A stretch of 64,000 bases of DNA, from the NCBI GenBank assembly GCA_033064195.1, contig JARBJD010000051.1:124001-188000 (forward strand), given 5' to 3'. This DNA comes from Blattamonas nauphoetae. Lineage: Eukaryota > Preaxostyla > Oxymonadida. Shown here piece by piece: positions 11,040 through 22,060 of the stretch. A program made the translations under genes and the position numbers. The notes under the pieces were generated by a model that did no database searches, had not been told where the DNA came from, and saw only the letters and a list, made by a program, of their open reading frames with translations. Positions within the stretch are counted from its first letter, which is position 1. Every line of letters starts with the position of its first letter.

Positions 11040-11515
11040 TTATAGCCTTTTTTGCTTAATCCAAACGACCTCATGATGTCCGGGTTCTATATGTGTCGTC
11101 ACAATGTGAAAAGGACAAACGAAGGGAGCTGTCAGGTCAAGTTCATCAAAAGGTTTCACAGAGCAGAGGTCAAATCTGAGATCCAATTGAATTTCACAAA
11201 TCTTTTCGAAGTATGCTGGGATCCAACAGCTTAAGAAAAGATGCGTAAGAAAAGAGAACAAACCTTTCATTTTGTAAAAGATCTCGAAATCGGGCACAAG
11301 TCTGTTGGAGAGAGTGAAGGGTTGTGAGGTCGCACCAATTGAACACTCTAGAGATAAAGAATGGAGATGAGGATGAATTGAATTTGAGTTGATTCTGAAT
11401 CAAAGAAAGTGAGACAGAAACAATTAGATGATCCAATATCAAACTCATCAAGAACTACATCAGAGAGATCGTCTGAGTTCATGAGAAAGAGCGAGAACAA
11501 ACTTAGTTTTGGCAT
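11040..11515 (-). CDS. Small F-box-like protein, 3 exons
   Basis: Exons 11515-11445, 11347-11264 and 11229-11040 join into 114 residues; introns are 97 and 34 nt. Splicing at 11444/11348 rebuilds an F-box-like helix set: DDLSDVVLDEVFNWCDL, then LHSLQQTCARFRDLLQNE, which matches the usual LPDELLxxIFSFLDxxDL...CRRFRxLL pattern. F-box proteins link substrates to SKP1-cullin ubiquitin ligases. The remaining ~65 residues are too short for a standard substrate-binding repeat domain, so this may be a minimal adaptor. An alternative start is the in-frame ATG 11 codons downstream. The family call rests on the spliced model and should be treated as probable. Confidence 0.6.
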
Positions 11516-11710
11516 TTCACGATTTTATTCTTCAGAAAAAGAATGGCTCTCTCTAAATGAGGAGATTGTTGAATGGAAATGGTGTTACGTCACTTGGTAT
11601 GGAGATTGTTTGACGGTTGATAAAATTGGTAAAGTGCTGTGGTTGATCAAACCATGGTAAACAATTTATCCGGTTCTGATCCAAAAGGTACCCATTGACA
11701 AGTTAAATCC
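11516..11710. other. Spacer at the edge of the transposon-rich region
   Basis: No gene seen. It marks the boundary between the gene-dense left flank and the repeat-rich centre. Confidence 0.4.
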
Positions 11711-12138
11711 AAGGGTTTGGCAAAATCATACCCCGTGCCCCCTGACCGAAAATTTCAAATATGCCTATTTTCGAATAATAGTCACACTTTTGATGAAATT
11801 TTGTGATTTTGAGGGCGAAAAGAAGCTGCCCATTTTGGCCCGATCCAGCCCATTATTTGTTTCCACACTTCACAAAGATCCTTTTTTCTATGGTACTTTT
11901 GAGAATTCACCAATAGTCTTCACAGCCCCCCCTGCTCTTGAGCGGGGGGCTGTGAAGACTATCCGACATTATGAAAAAGTGTCTGGACAAAGGATCGGGT
12001 GAAGTGTAAATGAATTTATTTCTCCAAAACCCGGTCTCAAATCGAGAAATAATTGCAAAAATATCGTGAAATGGAGTTAAATCAAGCAACTGCTAAAATA
12101 TTGGAGGGGGGCACGGGGTAGGATTATGCCAAGGGTTT
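11711..12138. mobile_element. Foldback MITE with 8-bp target duplication (hAT-like size)
   Basis: The 412-bp element (11719-12130) is flanked by perfect 8-bp direct repeats AAGGGTTT at 11711-11718 and 12131-12138. Its ends are inverted repeats of about 24 bp with two or three mismatches, containing TACCCCGTGCCCCC on the left and its complement on the right. The two halves are diverged inverted copies of each other, meeting in a near-perfect hairpin at 11913-11962. No coding capacity. An 8-bp duplication suits hAT-type transposases, but the termini alone do not prove that family. Confidence 0.8.
11913..11962. repeat. 50-bp near-perfect hairpin
   Basis: Left arm ATAGTCTTCACAGCCCCCC pairs perfectly with the right arm at 11944-11962. 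The centre GCTC-TT-GAGC pairs as well, interrupted by two unpaired bases. It forms the centre of the foldback MITE. Confidence 0.9.
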
Positions 12139-12159
12139 GATGAAAAAAGTATCTTGTTG

Positions 12160-13589
12160 ACAATCATTTAGGCATGGCTGACCGGCCAAAAGTGCCGGTC
12201 AGTGTCACCCAACATTTCTCCAATGGGTAAGATCTTTCTGTATCATTAAATTGCGAACTATTTTTAAGAAATCGGTCAGCAAACAATGTATCCGAACGAC
12301 CGATGAATGGTGATACCATGCATCCTCCGTCTACATGTGTTCTCTCTCACTCGTCAAAGTACAACTCATTCGTGGTCTTTATCGAGGGCTATCGCTCATT
12401 GAAATGGAAGAACCAATGAAAACAGTATATAGAGACGTTTCATTCCCTCATCCAAGAGACTGACTGACGATTGCAAGACAGTGGATGACGCGAAAAAGAT
12501 GTGCCTTCAGAAACTGGATCTGATGTATGGATGGGAACAATCCGAAGAAGGAGGTTGTTGAGATGTCCGAAATGTTTGTGATGGAGTTTGGAGAGATTGA
12601 CTTCTCTCCTCTGATTCTCTCTTTCATTCCTGCTGTCACACCATCACAGTGATACTTCGATGAAAGCGAAGTTAGAAATTGTGTTCGGAGGCGCCCTCGC
12701 AAACAGATCACTCTCACTTCTTTCCAACCCCAGACTCTCTTCCTCTTCGTCCAGATATCGTGTCAATTCCTGAACGAACAATCTGTGTGCGAAACATGTA
12801 CAGTTTGTGGCGAACGAAAGACGGCAAAGAGAGTGAGCAATGAATCAATCATCACTTCCTTCGTCGGTCTCATCGATGTCGGAGAATGTGCGAGTGATTG
12901 ACCGGGAAGAGTAGTGCCCCTACAATGCAAAAGATCCTCCCCATCCATATCAACATGCACAGCACCTGTCGTGTGAGGCTGACAGATTCCAATGATACAT
13001 CATCTTCTTTGAAGTCGTCCCATCAACAATCTTGAACGTCTCTCGTTCTTCAGTGCCCAGATTCCTTTCGGGAAGAGCTTGCTTCAGTATTGACCATTTT
13101 TGATCCACCCTTCGAACACTCCATTGTGTATACAGCCATTCAGTTGTGTGTCAGTCTTTGGGAAGAATGAATTGAGGATCTAGACATTGTTCACTGAGAG
13201 AGTCGGTTTTGTTGCGCATAAACTCGAATTGTTTATATTACACATCTGATTTTCACACTGTATTATCACTAGAAAACTTGTTTGTGAAATGAGATGTGGA
13301 TCGAACCCATTGATCGTGCTTTTCATGTTGATCTCTATTTACTGGTGTTTGGAACTTTGATTCCGTTGAAAATGAGATAAATGTCCAGAATAGAGTCAGA
13401 TCAGTCCCCAATTCCAGCTTTGTGGCACGATTTTAGAACAATCTATCATCGATCAATTCAAACGGAATCACCTTCGGAGAAATCGGAACTCTGGAATATG
13501 GGTTCTGTCATTTCTCCGGTCAGTGACCGTCAGTACTTTTCGGTGAAAACTGACCGGTCAGTGCCGGTCAGCCATGCCTACAATCATTT
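12160..13589. mobile_element. 1.4-kb inverted-repeat element with 10-bp target duplication (MULE-like)
   Basis: Direct repeats ACAATCATTT at 12160-12169 and 13580-13589 flank a 1410-bp element (12170-13579). The termini are perfect 17-bp inverted repeats, AGGCATGGCTGACCGGC. Further in, both ends carry several copies of the GGTCAGT/ACTGACC motif, which look like transposase-binding sites. A 9-11 bp duplication is typical of Mutator-like elements, so this may be a non-autonomous MULE. The interior has no frame above about 90 codons that resembles a transposase. It lies only 21 bp from the neighbouring foldback MITE. Confidence 0.75.
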
Positions 13590-13950
13590 GATACCTGTGT
13601 GGCCAGCCAAAAAGGTGTGGTCACCGGTCACAGATTGGGTCGAAATTATTCGCTTTCAAGAAAAGTTCGATCGAATTTCTCCGAACCCATATTTTTCATT
13701 TTTTGAATTTCTCCGTATCACCACTTTCGATCAAAGTGTTTTTTGTTGAATAAGGATAATTTGAGCATAATCAGCCACAATTTCACACCAAGAAGTCCTG
13801 CTGGGAACCCAATCCTGCTTCCAGGTTCATCAAGGATGCCGAAAAGGTCATCCAGGAGGAGAGGGCTGACCCCGTTCAACTCTGTGAAGAGCCTGGCGGA
13901 GAAAGTCAGGTATCTTGATGTGAAATGGTGAAGTGATTAACTCAAATCGA
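13590..13950. other. Repeat-derived spacer
   Basis: Begins with TACCTGTGTGGCC, a sequence that recurs in reverse orientation at 23058-23070, so it is probably the end of another repeat. No gene seen. Confidence 0.35.
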
Positions 13951-13984
13951 TGATCGGTGAAGTGTGTGAAGTGGTGTTTCTATG

Positions 13985-14262
13985 AAGAGAAGAGAAAGAA
14001 TTATGAGAAGGTAATGAAGGAAGGGAAGGTAAGGAAGGAAGGGAAGTCAATGAAGGAACTGAAAAGTATGAATGAACAGAAGGGAGAGAAGGAACAGAAG
14101 GCAATGAAGGAACAGAAGGCAATGAAGGAACAGAAGGGAGAGAAGGAACGGAAGGTAATGAATGAACGGAAGGGAAAGAAGGAACAGAAGGGAGAGAAGG
14201 AACAGAAGGTAATGAAGGAACTGAAGGTGAAGGAAGAGAAGGTAATGAAGAAAGAGAACTGA
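13985..14262. repeat. Purine-rich minisatellite
   Basis: Imperfect tandem copies of a ~15-18 bp GA-rich unit such as GAAGGAACAGAAGGNAATGA. It is open in one frame on each strand (Lys/Glu/Met-rich on plus, Ser/Pro/Leu-rich on minus), which follows from composition and is not evidence of a gene. Confidence 0.85.
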
Positions 14263-14274
14263 ATCTTGAAGAAG

Positions 14275-16389
14275 TTACAGAAAAAAGTAATCCGACAGGC
14301 ACGTGTGCACTATCGGAGTGTCCTCCGCCCTCTCGTAGACAGCCCTCTCTTTGTTGTCGACAGCCTGCTTCTCGTGCGTGGACACGATACAGCAGAAACT
14401 GTCTTCGCCCTCACTCACTAGGGCTGCTGTGAGTGAGGCCCCTTGGCGCCGGAAGCCAAGGTACTGCTTCATCCCATCCACCCCTCAACATGGTAAACTT
14501 GTGAGTGGATGGGAACTGAGTGTGCCTATGAAAAGAATATATGAAAATAAAAAACAAACTTGTGGAAGCAGTGACGGGTCTGAAGGCCATCTGTGGTGTG
14601 GACCTGGCCAGATAGTCCGTGTGTGAAAAAATCAAATAAAGAGTCTGAAGACGTAATAGGAGAAACTAAATGATGATCAACATAATTTGTGAGAAAACCA
14701 AACTCAGAGTCACACACGTTTTTTCCGTGCTGCTCTGAAAATAAAGAGTATGTAACAGTTTTTCTCCGAAGGGGAGAATGCTTGGACGAAAGTAAGAAAC
14801 CTAAGAAATACTGGTTGCGAAAGTGCGGGCCAGCATCTGTAAAAATAAAAATATTCTTTTGATGAACATAATCTTGCATGTCGAGAACATCTGAAAGACA
14901 TTCTTCGACGAAGCGGTGATCGTGTGTAGTGATGGGAGACAGAAAGTTGTGATGTGTTAAAATTAATTGGTTGTGATGTGTGTGATATACCGAAATGCAT
15001 AAATGCGAAACGGAAGTATTAACGAAAAGTCATGACCAATCTGGTCACGAGATAAAGGAAGATGCCAATTTTCTTTAAAATCAAGAACGATGACCAAAGA
15101 GTCATCGGTGAGGTGAGATATTGTCTTGTTGTAAAAATCGCGTTGTTTTGTGCGATAATCTTGTGTTTTTTTATTTCTTCTATTTCTTTTTTTTCTTTTC
15201 TGGTATCTGTTTGTTTTGTGATGCCAGAGTTTTATGTTTTTTTTCTAGGAAATCTCCACGAGCACATACACTGCATAGGTCCGTCCGACATTCTGGTTTC
15301 CTCAGGAATCTTGTTTTCGGCAAAATGTTGAGTAATGCATCGTGGTCTTTCCTTCTTCCCTTTAATTTGTTGTATAAGTCTTTTTTTGTTGTATGGAGTA
15401 ATCTTTTTCTGGTTTTTGTTTTGTTTTTGTTTGTTTTTGTGTTTTGTTTTGGCTGTGTGGAGTGAGATTGCCAAATGAAGAGGTGGTTTGGATGGTGGGA
15501 GCTGTCAATATTGGACTAGGAGGGCAGACAAAATCGACGTCGCTCTCGTCTAACGTATCTTCTATTGTCTTCTCTAAATGTAACAAGTTGAGAGATAATC
15601 AGGACAAACTTTGCTTTTTCTGTTTCTTCTTTGAGAGCCTTTTTGGTTTTTACAGCTTGGTGCAGTATTTTCGATTATATCGTTCATCAATTGACTGCCT
15701 TCTTCGATTAAGAAATCCTGAGACGAATGCTGAAGAAAAGAGAGAAACAAACGGGTTTTATTTGTCGTTGATGCTGAGGAGGAGAGTGAATCGTTTGTGA
15801 TTCAGTATCGTATAAGGACTTTGCGTAGTAATACTGATTTTCAGTTATTTTGAATCCGTAGTCTTTGGCCTCTTGGAAGCTGCAGGCCTGGGTCACACAT
15901 TGCAGCAACTTTATACCATCCCCGCGTTCAAGCTGTTCATGTAATTGTGACAGGCTTTGGAGCAGTTGAGTGAAGTATGCTTAAAGAAGTGAGGGTAAAT
16001 GAGAAGTAAAAGACCCAAACCGGTGTAATGGTTGAGAATTTTCTTTCTAATCGGTATCATTTCGTTCCGACTCTTTAGTGCGCTGAGGAGTGGCGCCGCG
16101 GGTTCGTCTTCACAGAGTTCGCTGAGTAGCTTGAAAATGCTTTGGCCGTGTCCACTCCTTGTTGATTTAGCTTTTCTAAAGTATTCTTCCATTTGTGTTG
16201 ATTAATCAATGGGTATATAATATTGGTGAGGAAAGACGTGTTAATCCCATATTCTCTTCTTTGATCCAGCGTCCACGCTCCCTCCCCACTCTTTGGTCCT
16301 CCCACAAGAACATTCCCACACATTGTCCCTCGCTCGGACGTTCCATCATCTGATTTCAGAGTACCAATGCTTTTGAACTGGTTTCTCAT
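14275..16389 (-). mobile_element. Copy A of an unusual DDE-like transposase family (GPHFRN family)
   Basis: Fragments in successive minus-strand frames make one long domain series. From the N-terminus: a Gly/Lys-rich segment near 16389-16150; FTQLLQSLSQLHEQLERG near 15950; LHLEKTIEDTLDESD near 15570; a Cys segment MQCMCSWRFP near 15270; then the catalytic block. That block holds VIVLDFKENWHLP (first Asp), HDHRFVEECLSDVL, FTDAGPHFRNQYFLGF (second Asp) and EQHGKNVCDSEFGFL (candidate third acidic residue). The C-terminal part is GMKQYLGF...AVDNKERAVYE. The layout resembles eukaryotic transposases with a DFAEN-type first Asp, a SDGxxxQFKN second motif and an HGKGxCDGxG third motif. At least one stop interrupts the catalytic half, and short introns may account for other breaks. 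No terminal repeats were found. Confidence 0.6.
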
Positions 16390-16429
16390 TTTCTTTTATT
16401 GATGGACTTTTATCTCTGTTTTTCGAATC

Positions 16430-18000
16430 ATCAAACACTCCCAGAACTATAACATCACCGCCTGAAACAATGCACGTTTTCGAAGACAAATTTCCACCCT
16501 TGACTGATCGAAATACCTATTGTCAACCTCTTAAGGTGTGAACCAAAGATGGATTAGTGAAACGCTCATGCGAAGTCGTTCACATCGGTGTGGTTATGTT
16601 GGTTGATTTGTACGTTCACTTTATTCTGTTCTCAATTCATTTCAGATCAGAAATGATGACATTCAAGCGGATTTGATCCTTTTGGCGAGCAGTGGAGACT
16701 CCGGTGTGTGTTCTGTGAACACAATGAACCTCGAAGGGGAGGCTAACCTGAAAATGAAACGAGTACCAACAGTAATCAATGACTATACTTTCACTTGTTG
16801 TCATTCGCTGCGCACTCCTTCTCTTTCATTCGACAGTTGATCCCCACACAATTATATCCAGTCGTTTGCATTCAGCATCTTCTCTAGCAGGAGAGTCTCC
16901 GACGTTATTCCATACAGCCCCACCACAACTTTCCAACTCCGATCTCAACTCCTCATCCAGCGCGAACTGGACCCTGACATGGAAAAGATTCGCCCATTTC
17001 CCTTACAGGTGAAGATCATATCCCGACTACCAACTCGATTATTTACAGATGTATGTCCTCACACCTTCCGCTTTCTTCCACCAAACATCTGCTCCCTCTT
17101 TTCTTCTCTTTATTGCTGTTTATCGCCATTGTCTTGTCTTTTCCCGAATTCTACTTCATTCTCTTGGCGTTATTAAGTGCACAGGTCAAGTATCAGTTCT
17201 AAATCTGTCGTCATTCGGGATCAGTTCTCTCGACGACCAGAATCCGGTTCTGACAGGATGTTATCTGAAAATTACTGAAGTCATCGTCGGAACAGTAGTT
17301 TTCACGGAGGAGACAAAAGGCCAAAACAATATTCTGGGCTCGACATCAATAACTAACCATCTCCTTCAGCGAGCTGTTCGATCTAATGACTTCTCGTCGC
17401 CCATCACTCTCTACCCGAACAAATGTGTGCTCATTCTTGCTCACTCTAACTCCACTCTACATGAATGTTGGAGCCGCGAGACAGTACATCCTCTTCATGT
17501 GTGAGGACGATTTTAGGAAGATCGTCACTATCAACATGTTAGTTTTGTCGAGCGCGAGTGAGATGTATTCGTCTACTTCGTTGCCGTGGTTGCCCTTGTG
17601 GGATACAACTTGAACTTGGAGAACCAAAGACGGATGGGGAGTGGTGACTGTATCAACCATATTGCATCCACATCTGTGGAACGACGTCACGCACTGCAAG
17701 TGGAAGCCAAGGGATTGTCACTTCTGGGCGATCTGCATATGGGGAGCACTGTTGAATGTTTTCGGATTTGGTTCCGCGATTCCCCACCAGTCATCACACA
17801 TTCCACCATTCACATTTGCGTCCCTCAGTTTCTCAATCATTGGAAATATACTGGGATTTAGGACACCAGAATTGGATACTATGTCCAGTGGCAGCATGAC
17901 ATTGGTGATGGTGGCCGAGATCGACACTAAAAGAACAACTACATATTTCTCCTTATTCACAAGAAAAAGAAAGAATCATGGTTTCTCCGTCTGACTCTCC
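16430..18000 (+). pseudogene. P4-ATPase (lipid flippase) relic
   Basis: Separated fragments read as a decayed P4-type ATPase in the right order. Near 16647-16765, NDDIQADLILLASSGDSGVC followed by NLEGEANLK matches the actuator-domain segment NDxxPADLxLLSSSxxxGxC...NLDGETNLK. Near 17230-17320, NPVLTGCYLKITEVIVGTVV and then TEETKG match the LRGCxLRNTxxVxGxVVYTGxxTK segment. Near 17680-17860, HFWAICIWGALLNVFGFG fits the C-terminal membrane region. The phosphorylation DKTGT motif and the nucleotide-binding domain were not found, so the catalytic middle is missing. Flippases move phospholipids across membranes; this copy cannot do so. Stops and frame changes separate the pieces, although some may be introns. 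Confidence 0.6.
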
Positions 18001-19268
18001 CGCTGCTCGTCTGGACGCTCTCGAATGGACGAGACACCGACACCCTATCCGTTTCTAATAGGCGCAGGCACTAACACCAAGAGGATTCGAGGACCGGAAG
18101 TGTGCATTTTTGTTAATTGAGCTCTTTCTTAAGGACCATCCACAGTACACCAGTCGCGCTCACTGCTCTCTCTCCCCTCGCCATCCCGTTCTCTGAGACT
18201 CTGCCAGCAACAGCAAAATCAGGATGACACGGAGGGTCACAGGCACGTCGAGGAATCGAAGAAGACGTGAAGAGGCGGGCCAGACGTCGCTGAGCCATCC
18301 GAGTTTCGTGTCCGCTCCGTCAGCTTCGCAATCCGCGCGTCCAGCTGTGACAACGACGCTGTGAACGCCAACCCCGACACCGAGTCAGCAGCCGAAGGTG
18401 CAGGGAAGGTAAGAAGGCGCTCGAATCTCGTCGCCCTCACTCTCTCCTTATCCTCTCTTCCTCAGCTCCTCCATGGATCACTCGCAACTTGGCTGTCGTC
18501 GTCGCTCTTTGCTGTTTTCCAAGTTATCACAGAATCTGTCAATGTCACCCACTTCAGCCAGCCCAACTCGATCAACATGCAAGCGTTCAGCTCTTCTTCT
18601 CCCCCTCTCGCTTCTCGGTCTGAACGTGTTTATTCACTTCCCCCATCCTCTTTGTCGATGTCATCAGCTGGTAATCCGCCCCAACCGGCCTCCTGACAGA
18701 ATTAACATCAATTCGTCTGTGTTCTAGAATTCTGATTATTTTCCTCTCTGTTCGGGCAGAACCACATCTTTATCTGTTCACCATCTCATCAGCACTGGTC
18801 CTATTCTTCAAGGCGTCACTACCTCGAAGAGTAAGCTTAGTGGAGATGAAACGGTTGGATCACGAAATTCAACCGTATGACTCGATAACAACGATGGCAA
18901 GAACACCAGCCAGAAAATGACCATACTTGCAGCAGGAAACTGTTCAATTCTGGTTGGGAGGATGTCTTTGAGTGCAGAGAAACGGGACACGACACGGATT
19001 CCAACCACGCCCTTCTTGACCACGTTCCTACGATAGTTATCACGTCACATACATCCGATGTTCCTTCCTGTTCATTCTCCGTTCTTCTGTACTTTTTGGA
19101 ATCAACAAAGACTTGAAACTCCGTGTGTATGGTTTGATCTCCTTTTCTCTGAACTAGTTATGCACCAAACATTCTGACGTGATGTACATGAAATGCACAC
19201 GAAATATTTACAACTTAAAGTCGAAGATATGCCAGATAACACTTTAGCGATGTTTGAAACCCGATGTG
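18001..19268. other. No gene resolved; decayed coding-like sequence
   Basis: Short pieces look coding, for example a plus-strand run near 18795-18920 (LPRRVSLVEMKRLDHEIQPY), but none extends or matches a family. Probably further debris of host or surface-protein genes. Confidence 0.3.
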
Positions 19269-19600
19269 CTAGCTCTCGTATTCTTGCTGAACTTCCATTG
19301 ATGGAGCCGATTCAGTGCTTTCCTCATGTGATTTTGGAGGTTCCGCTGCGGTTTCTTCAACGATGAGCTGTTTGGGCGAATCTTCACCCTTTTCTTTCTT
19401 GTGAGCGATGCACCGGACAGTCACAATGGCAGCAAGAGCAATTAGCATATTCGCATACTACAAAAGGCGGAAAGAACTGGCACGAGAGAGAGAGGAAAAG
19501 AATGATGCAAATGGAGTGACAAATAGGAGAAAGCCGACATGCGCCACAGACCGCGTCGTTGATCCTTCCTCTGCAATCTTGCAATAGTTCTCTGATGGAT
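19269..19600 (-). CDS. 3' end of a single-pass membrane (surface-type) protein
   Basis: The last exon, 19457-19269, encodes 62 residues: a hydrophobic helix (YANMLIALAAIVTVRCIA), a basic stop-transfer HKKEKGE, and an acidic cytosolic tail ending EVQQEYES. A TTTTGTAG acceptor at 19458 and a donor at 19551 link it in frame to a short upstream exon (LQDCRGRINDA). Further upstream exons could not be joined confidently and may be lost. The layout is that of the C-terminus of a type I surface protein; ligand and function unknown. Confidence 0.45.
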
Positions 19601-19786
19601 TGGTCATATCACACACAGTGCTGATACTTATAGTGATGATTTTTCTTGTGTGGTCCAGTGTGGAGGTGAATACGATTCCAACCCTCACGCGATACAATTT
19701 GACTGATGACAAGCCTCGCCTCGTCCTGTCGAACACGATCATAGCCGACTCCATACGGGACGAACAATTCGACGATTACTAGCGTT

Positions 19787-20638
19787 TTGAAGACTCGTTC
19801 GTGGCGATTCAGAAGCCGAACAGCTCACTGCAGGAGAGAAGGGGAGCGGAAGGAGCCACATGCTGATCTGACCGGACTCACACTGCCGACGCTGTCATCA
19901 GATGCAGAAGCGCAAATCACAACAAAGCAGTTCACAGGAGCACCAACAACATCTGAAGAACACAGTCCCTCTCCGAATGGATTGGACACCGGTGATGAAC
20001 AGCAGATCTATTGCGAAAGCCCGATTCTTCGAAAGCATCGTTCACTGAAACAGAACGACAAGGCGATATTTGAAAAAGAGCAACGAACAATGGGTTCAGT
20101 ATCAGCTGATGAACAATCCGAACTGACTTATCTCAAAGAGGAGAACGCCCGATTGGCAGAGAAGATGTCGGACTACCAAGTTCGATCAGCATGGCTGGCT
20201 GCAGACAAAAGCACTCTGGAAAACAGTTTGGAGCGAACGAGGCAGCATATGGAGATGGTACGAGAGAACAACACGCGGCTGGAGGAGAGATTGGAGGAGA
20301 CGAAGAGGGAGGTGGATGAGTGGATTGGAATAAACGAGGAGAAGAGCCCTTCCATCGAGACACTCCACACGAACATTGATCAGCTCACGACTGAGCAAGA
20401 CACACTCCAGACCAACCTCACAACAACCAACACTCCCACTCCTTTGATGACTTCGGAGACGAAATCGGATCGCATGCGATGCTCTTCACTGTCTGCTACC
20501 AACGAGATGACTGAAAAACAGACGAGCTTGTTAGATTGGGTATCTGCAAGCCATACATCTCAAGACTCACCACCAGAGTATATCCCAACCTCACTGACAC
20601 AGTGCATATGTCTGCCGCCCTTCACCACCCAACGCTGA
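19787..20638 (+). CDS. Coiled-coil protein or fragment
   Basis: A 283-codon frame without stops. About residues 105-235 form a strong heptad coiled coil rich in Glu/Arg/Leu (SELTYLKEENARLAEKM and EENTRLEERLEETKREV-like runs), followed by a Thr/Ser-rich segment. The first ATG follows an in-frame stop, but the N-terminal 30 residues are low in coding character, so the real start may be downstream (the ATG of MGSVSADEQ) or spliced from upstream. No family recognised. It may be a fragment of a larger cytoskeletal protein. Confidence 0.4.
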   Translation: MKTRSWRFRSRTAHCRREGERKEPHADLTGLTLPTLSSDAEAQITTKQFTGAPTTSEEHSPSPNGLDTGDEQQIYCESPILRKHRSLKQNDKAIFEKEQRTMGSVSADEQSELTYLKEENARLAEKMSDYQVRSAWLAADKSTLENSLERTRQHMEMVRENNTRLEERLEETKREVDEWIGINEEKSPSIETLHTNIDQLTTEQDTLQTNLTTTNTPTPLMTSETKSDRMRCSSLSATNEMTEKQTSLLDWVSASHTSQDSPPEYIPTSLTQCICLPPFTTQR

Positions 20639-21298
20639 GCGTAGTCTGGTCTGCCACTTCGTGCACATGGAGGGCGCTCTTATCTGCAGCATTGTTCAGA
20701 AGGAGTGTGCTGCCCACAAGGGTATTGAGACAGATCATTCTGAAGGCAATTATAGTTGTTATCGAGCCCACAGAGTCGTTTGAAGGACAGAAAAGGCTGA
20801 CGACTCAACTAGCAGTTCAGCAACGCGTTCAGCTTAAGCAAAATTCGACACACCTTGCTAAGATTAATAATGTTCTGACGGGAGCGTGAGAATCCAATCA
20901 TTTCACGGGAACAATCATCGTTTTTCAGGTTTCTGTCCAATTGGAGATTGGGAGACAAATAAAAAGAAAAAGGATGATGAATGAAATGAAGAATTATGAG
21001 AATCAATGGGAAACGAGGATTGAAGAACTGATCGTAAATGATGAAGTCAGTGGCCTTTGGACTGCGAGAGAAGATCCCCAAGGTCCAAATCTTTGAAGTG
21101 TGGGTTCTATTTGAATGGAAAGAACACCGAGAAGATAATGTGAAGAAGATTATTCACAGAATCATTGTACACAGCGATGTTGAGGATGGAGAGGATCAGT
21201 TTGCTGTAATCTGCGATGTTCATGTCCAGTCGATGAAGTGGAGGTATTGTTGTCTGAAAGATCATGAGAAGGAAAATTGTTGTTGAAGAACGATAGAA
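20639..21298. other. Spacer with small coding-like fragments
   Basis: Two plus-strand runs (20700-20888 and 20940-21080) are Lys/Glu-rich and could belong to the preceding coiled-coil gene or to debris. Nothing conclusive. Confidence 0.3.
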
Positions 21299-22060
21299 TC
21301 AGACATGTTTGAATTGATTCTCGAATTTGGGCGGCCAGATTTCCGCTCGTGTCTCCGGAGACGGCATTGGATCTCGATAGGCAACATAAGGAGAATGTGG
21401 TCTTTCATAGAACTCCTCGATGCTATTACGCGATGATTGAAGACCCTACCAGCGAAAGAGTAGAGAAAAAGGAAGCAAAAAATAGTGATGGACATCTTGA
21501 ATTATATACAATCGCTCCTCGATCATTCGCGTCCACAGTTCGAGCATTTGTTGGCTACTTCACATCACTCAGTTTTTCGAGATTCCAAAATTACATCTCG
21601 AGCGTAGACGGATTGCTCTGTTCTGGACCATGTTCATCGAGAACAACAAGGCCAAGAAAGTCACCAACACCATCTGGACGCTGCACTTTCACAGAAGAAT
21701 CGACCTCACCAATGGTAGGTTGATATTCGGGGATGAACGGTTTGAGGGGAGCAGGAAGCATGAACTTCTGTGATTGGAAGGAGAAGACTTCTTGGACCAT
21801 TGAACGCAATTCTGGTGCAATAGAAAGGAGATTGAACTCGTTGACAGATTATACGGTGCTGTGAAATGTCAAAGGGATGGAGACAGAAACCTGATGATCT
21901 CTTCCTCTTCTTCTTCCTCCTCTTCATTATGAAATGAATCCCCAGTGAGATTTAGAGCTGACAAATGATGGTTCATGGCTAGCATAGAAATTTCGCCATC
22001 GCTGCGGAAAAAAGAGTGGAGAAATAAGTTAAAAATGTAGCGGCATACTTGTCGTGCTGG
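21299..22060 (-). CDS. IFT46: Intraflagellar transport protein 46-like
   Basis: IFT46 is a core subunit of the IFT-B complex that carries cargo along flagella. Exons recognised: 22001-21891, 21858-21595, 21554-21494 and 21445-21299, with introns of 32, 40 and 48 nt. The diagnostic block is present: LKPFIPEYQPTIGEVDSSVK, then QRPDG, then LGLVVLDEHGPEQSNP, matching the family pattern LKPFIPDYIPAxGDIDAFxKVPRPDG...LGLxVLDEPxxxQSDP. The C-terminus has DPMPSPETRAEIWPPKFE, matching the family's MPxxExLMExWPxEFE ending. An acidic run of Glu precedes the domain, as usual. Two points are unresolved: near 21845 the frame shifts by one base relative to the expected YNxxEFxxL segment, so there is either an error, a missed mini-intron or a disabling change; and the N-terminal exon upstream of 22050 is uncertain. 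Confidence 0.75.

Noticed and set aside
11913-11962. Hairpin as a transcription terminator or structural RNA
   Set aside because: It is the centre of a foldback element with target duplications and lies outside any gene; rho-independent terminators do not apply to nuclear genes.
13937-14302. Ser/Pro/Leu-rich minus-strand frame and Lys/Glu-rich plus-strand frame of ~100-120 codons
   Set aside because: Both are products of the same GA-rich minisatellite; no flanking coding signal or splice sites support a gene.
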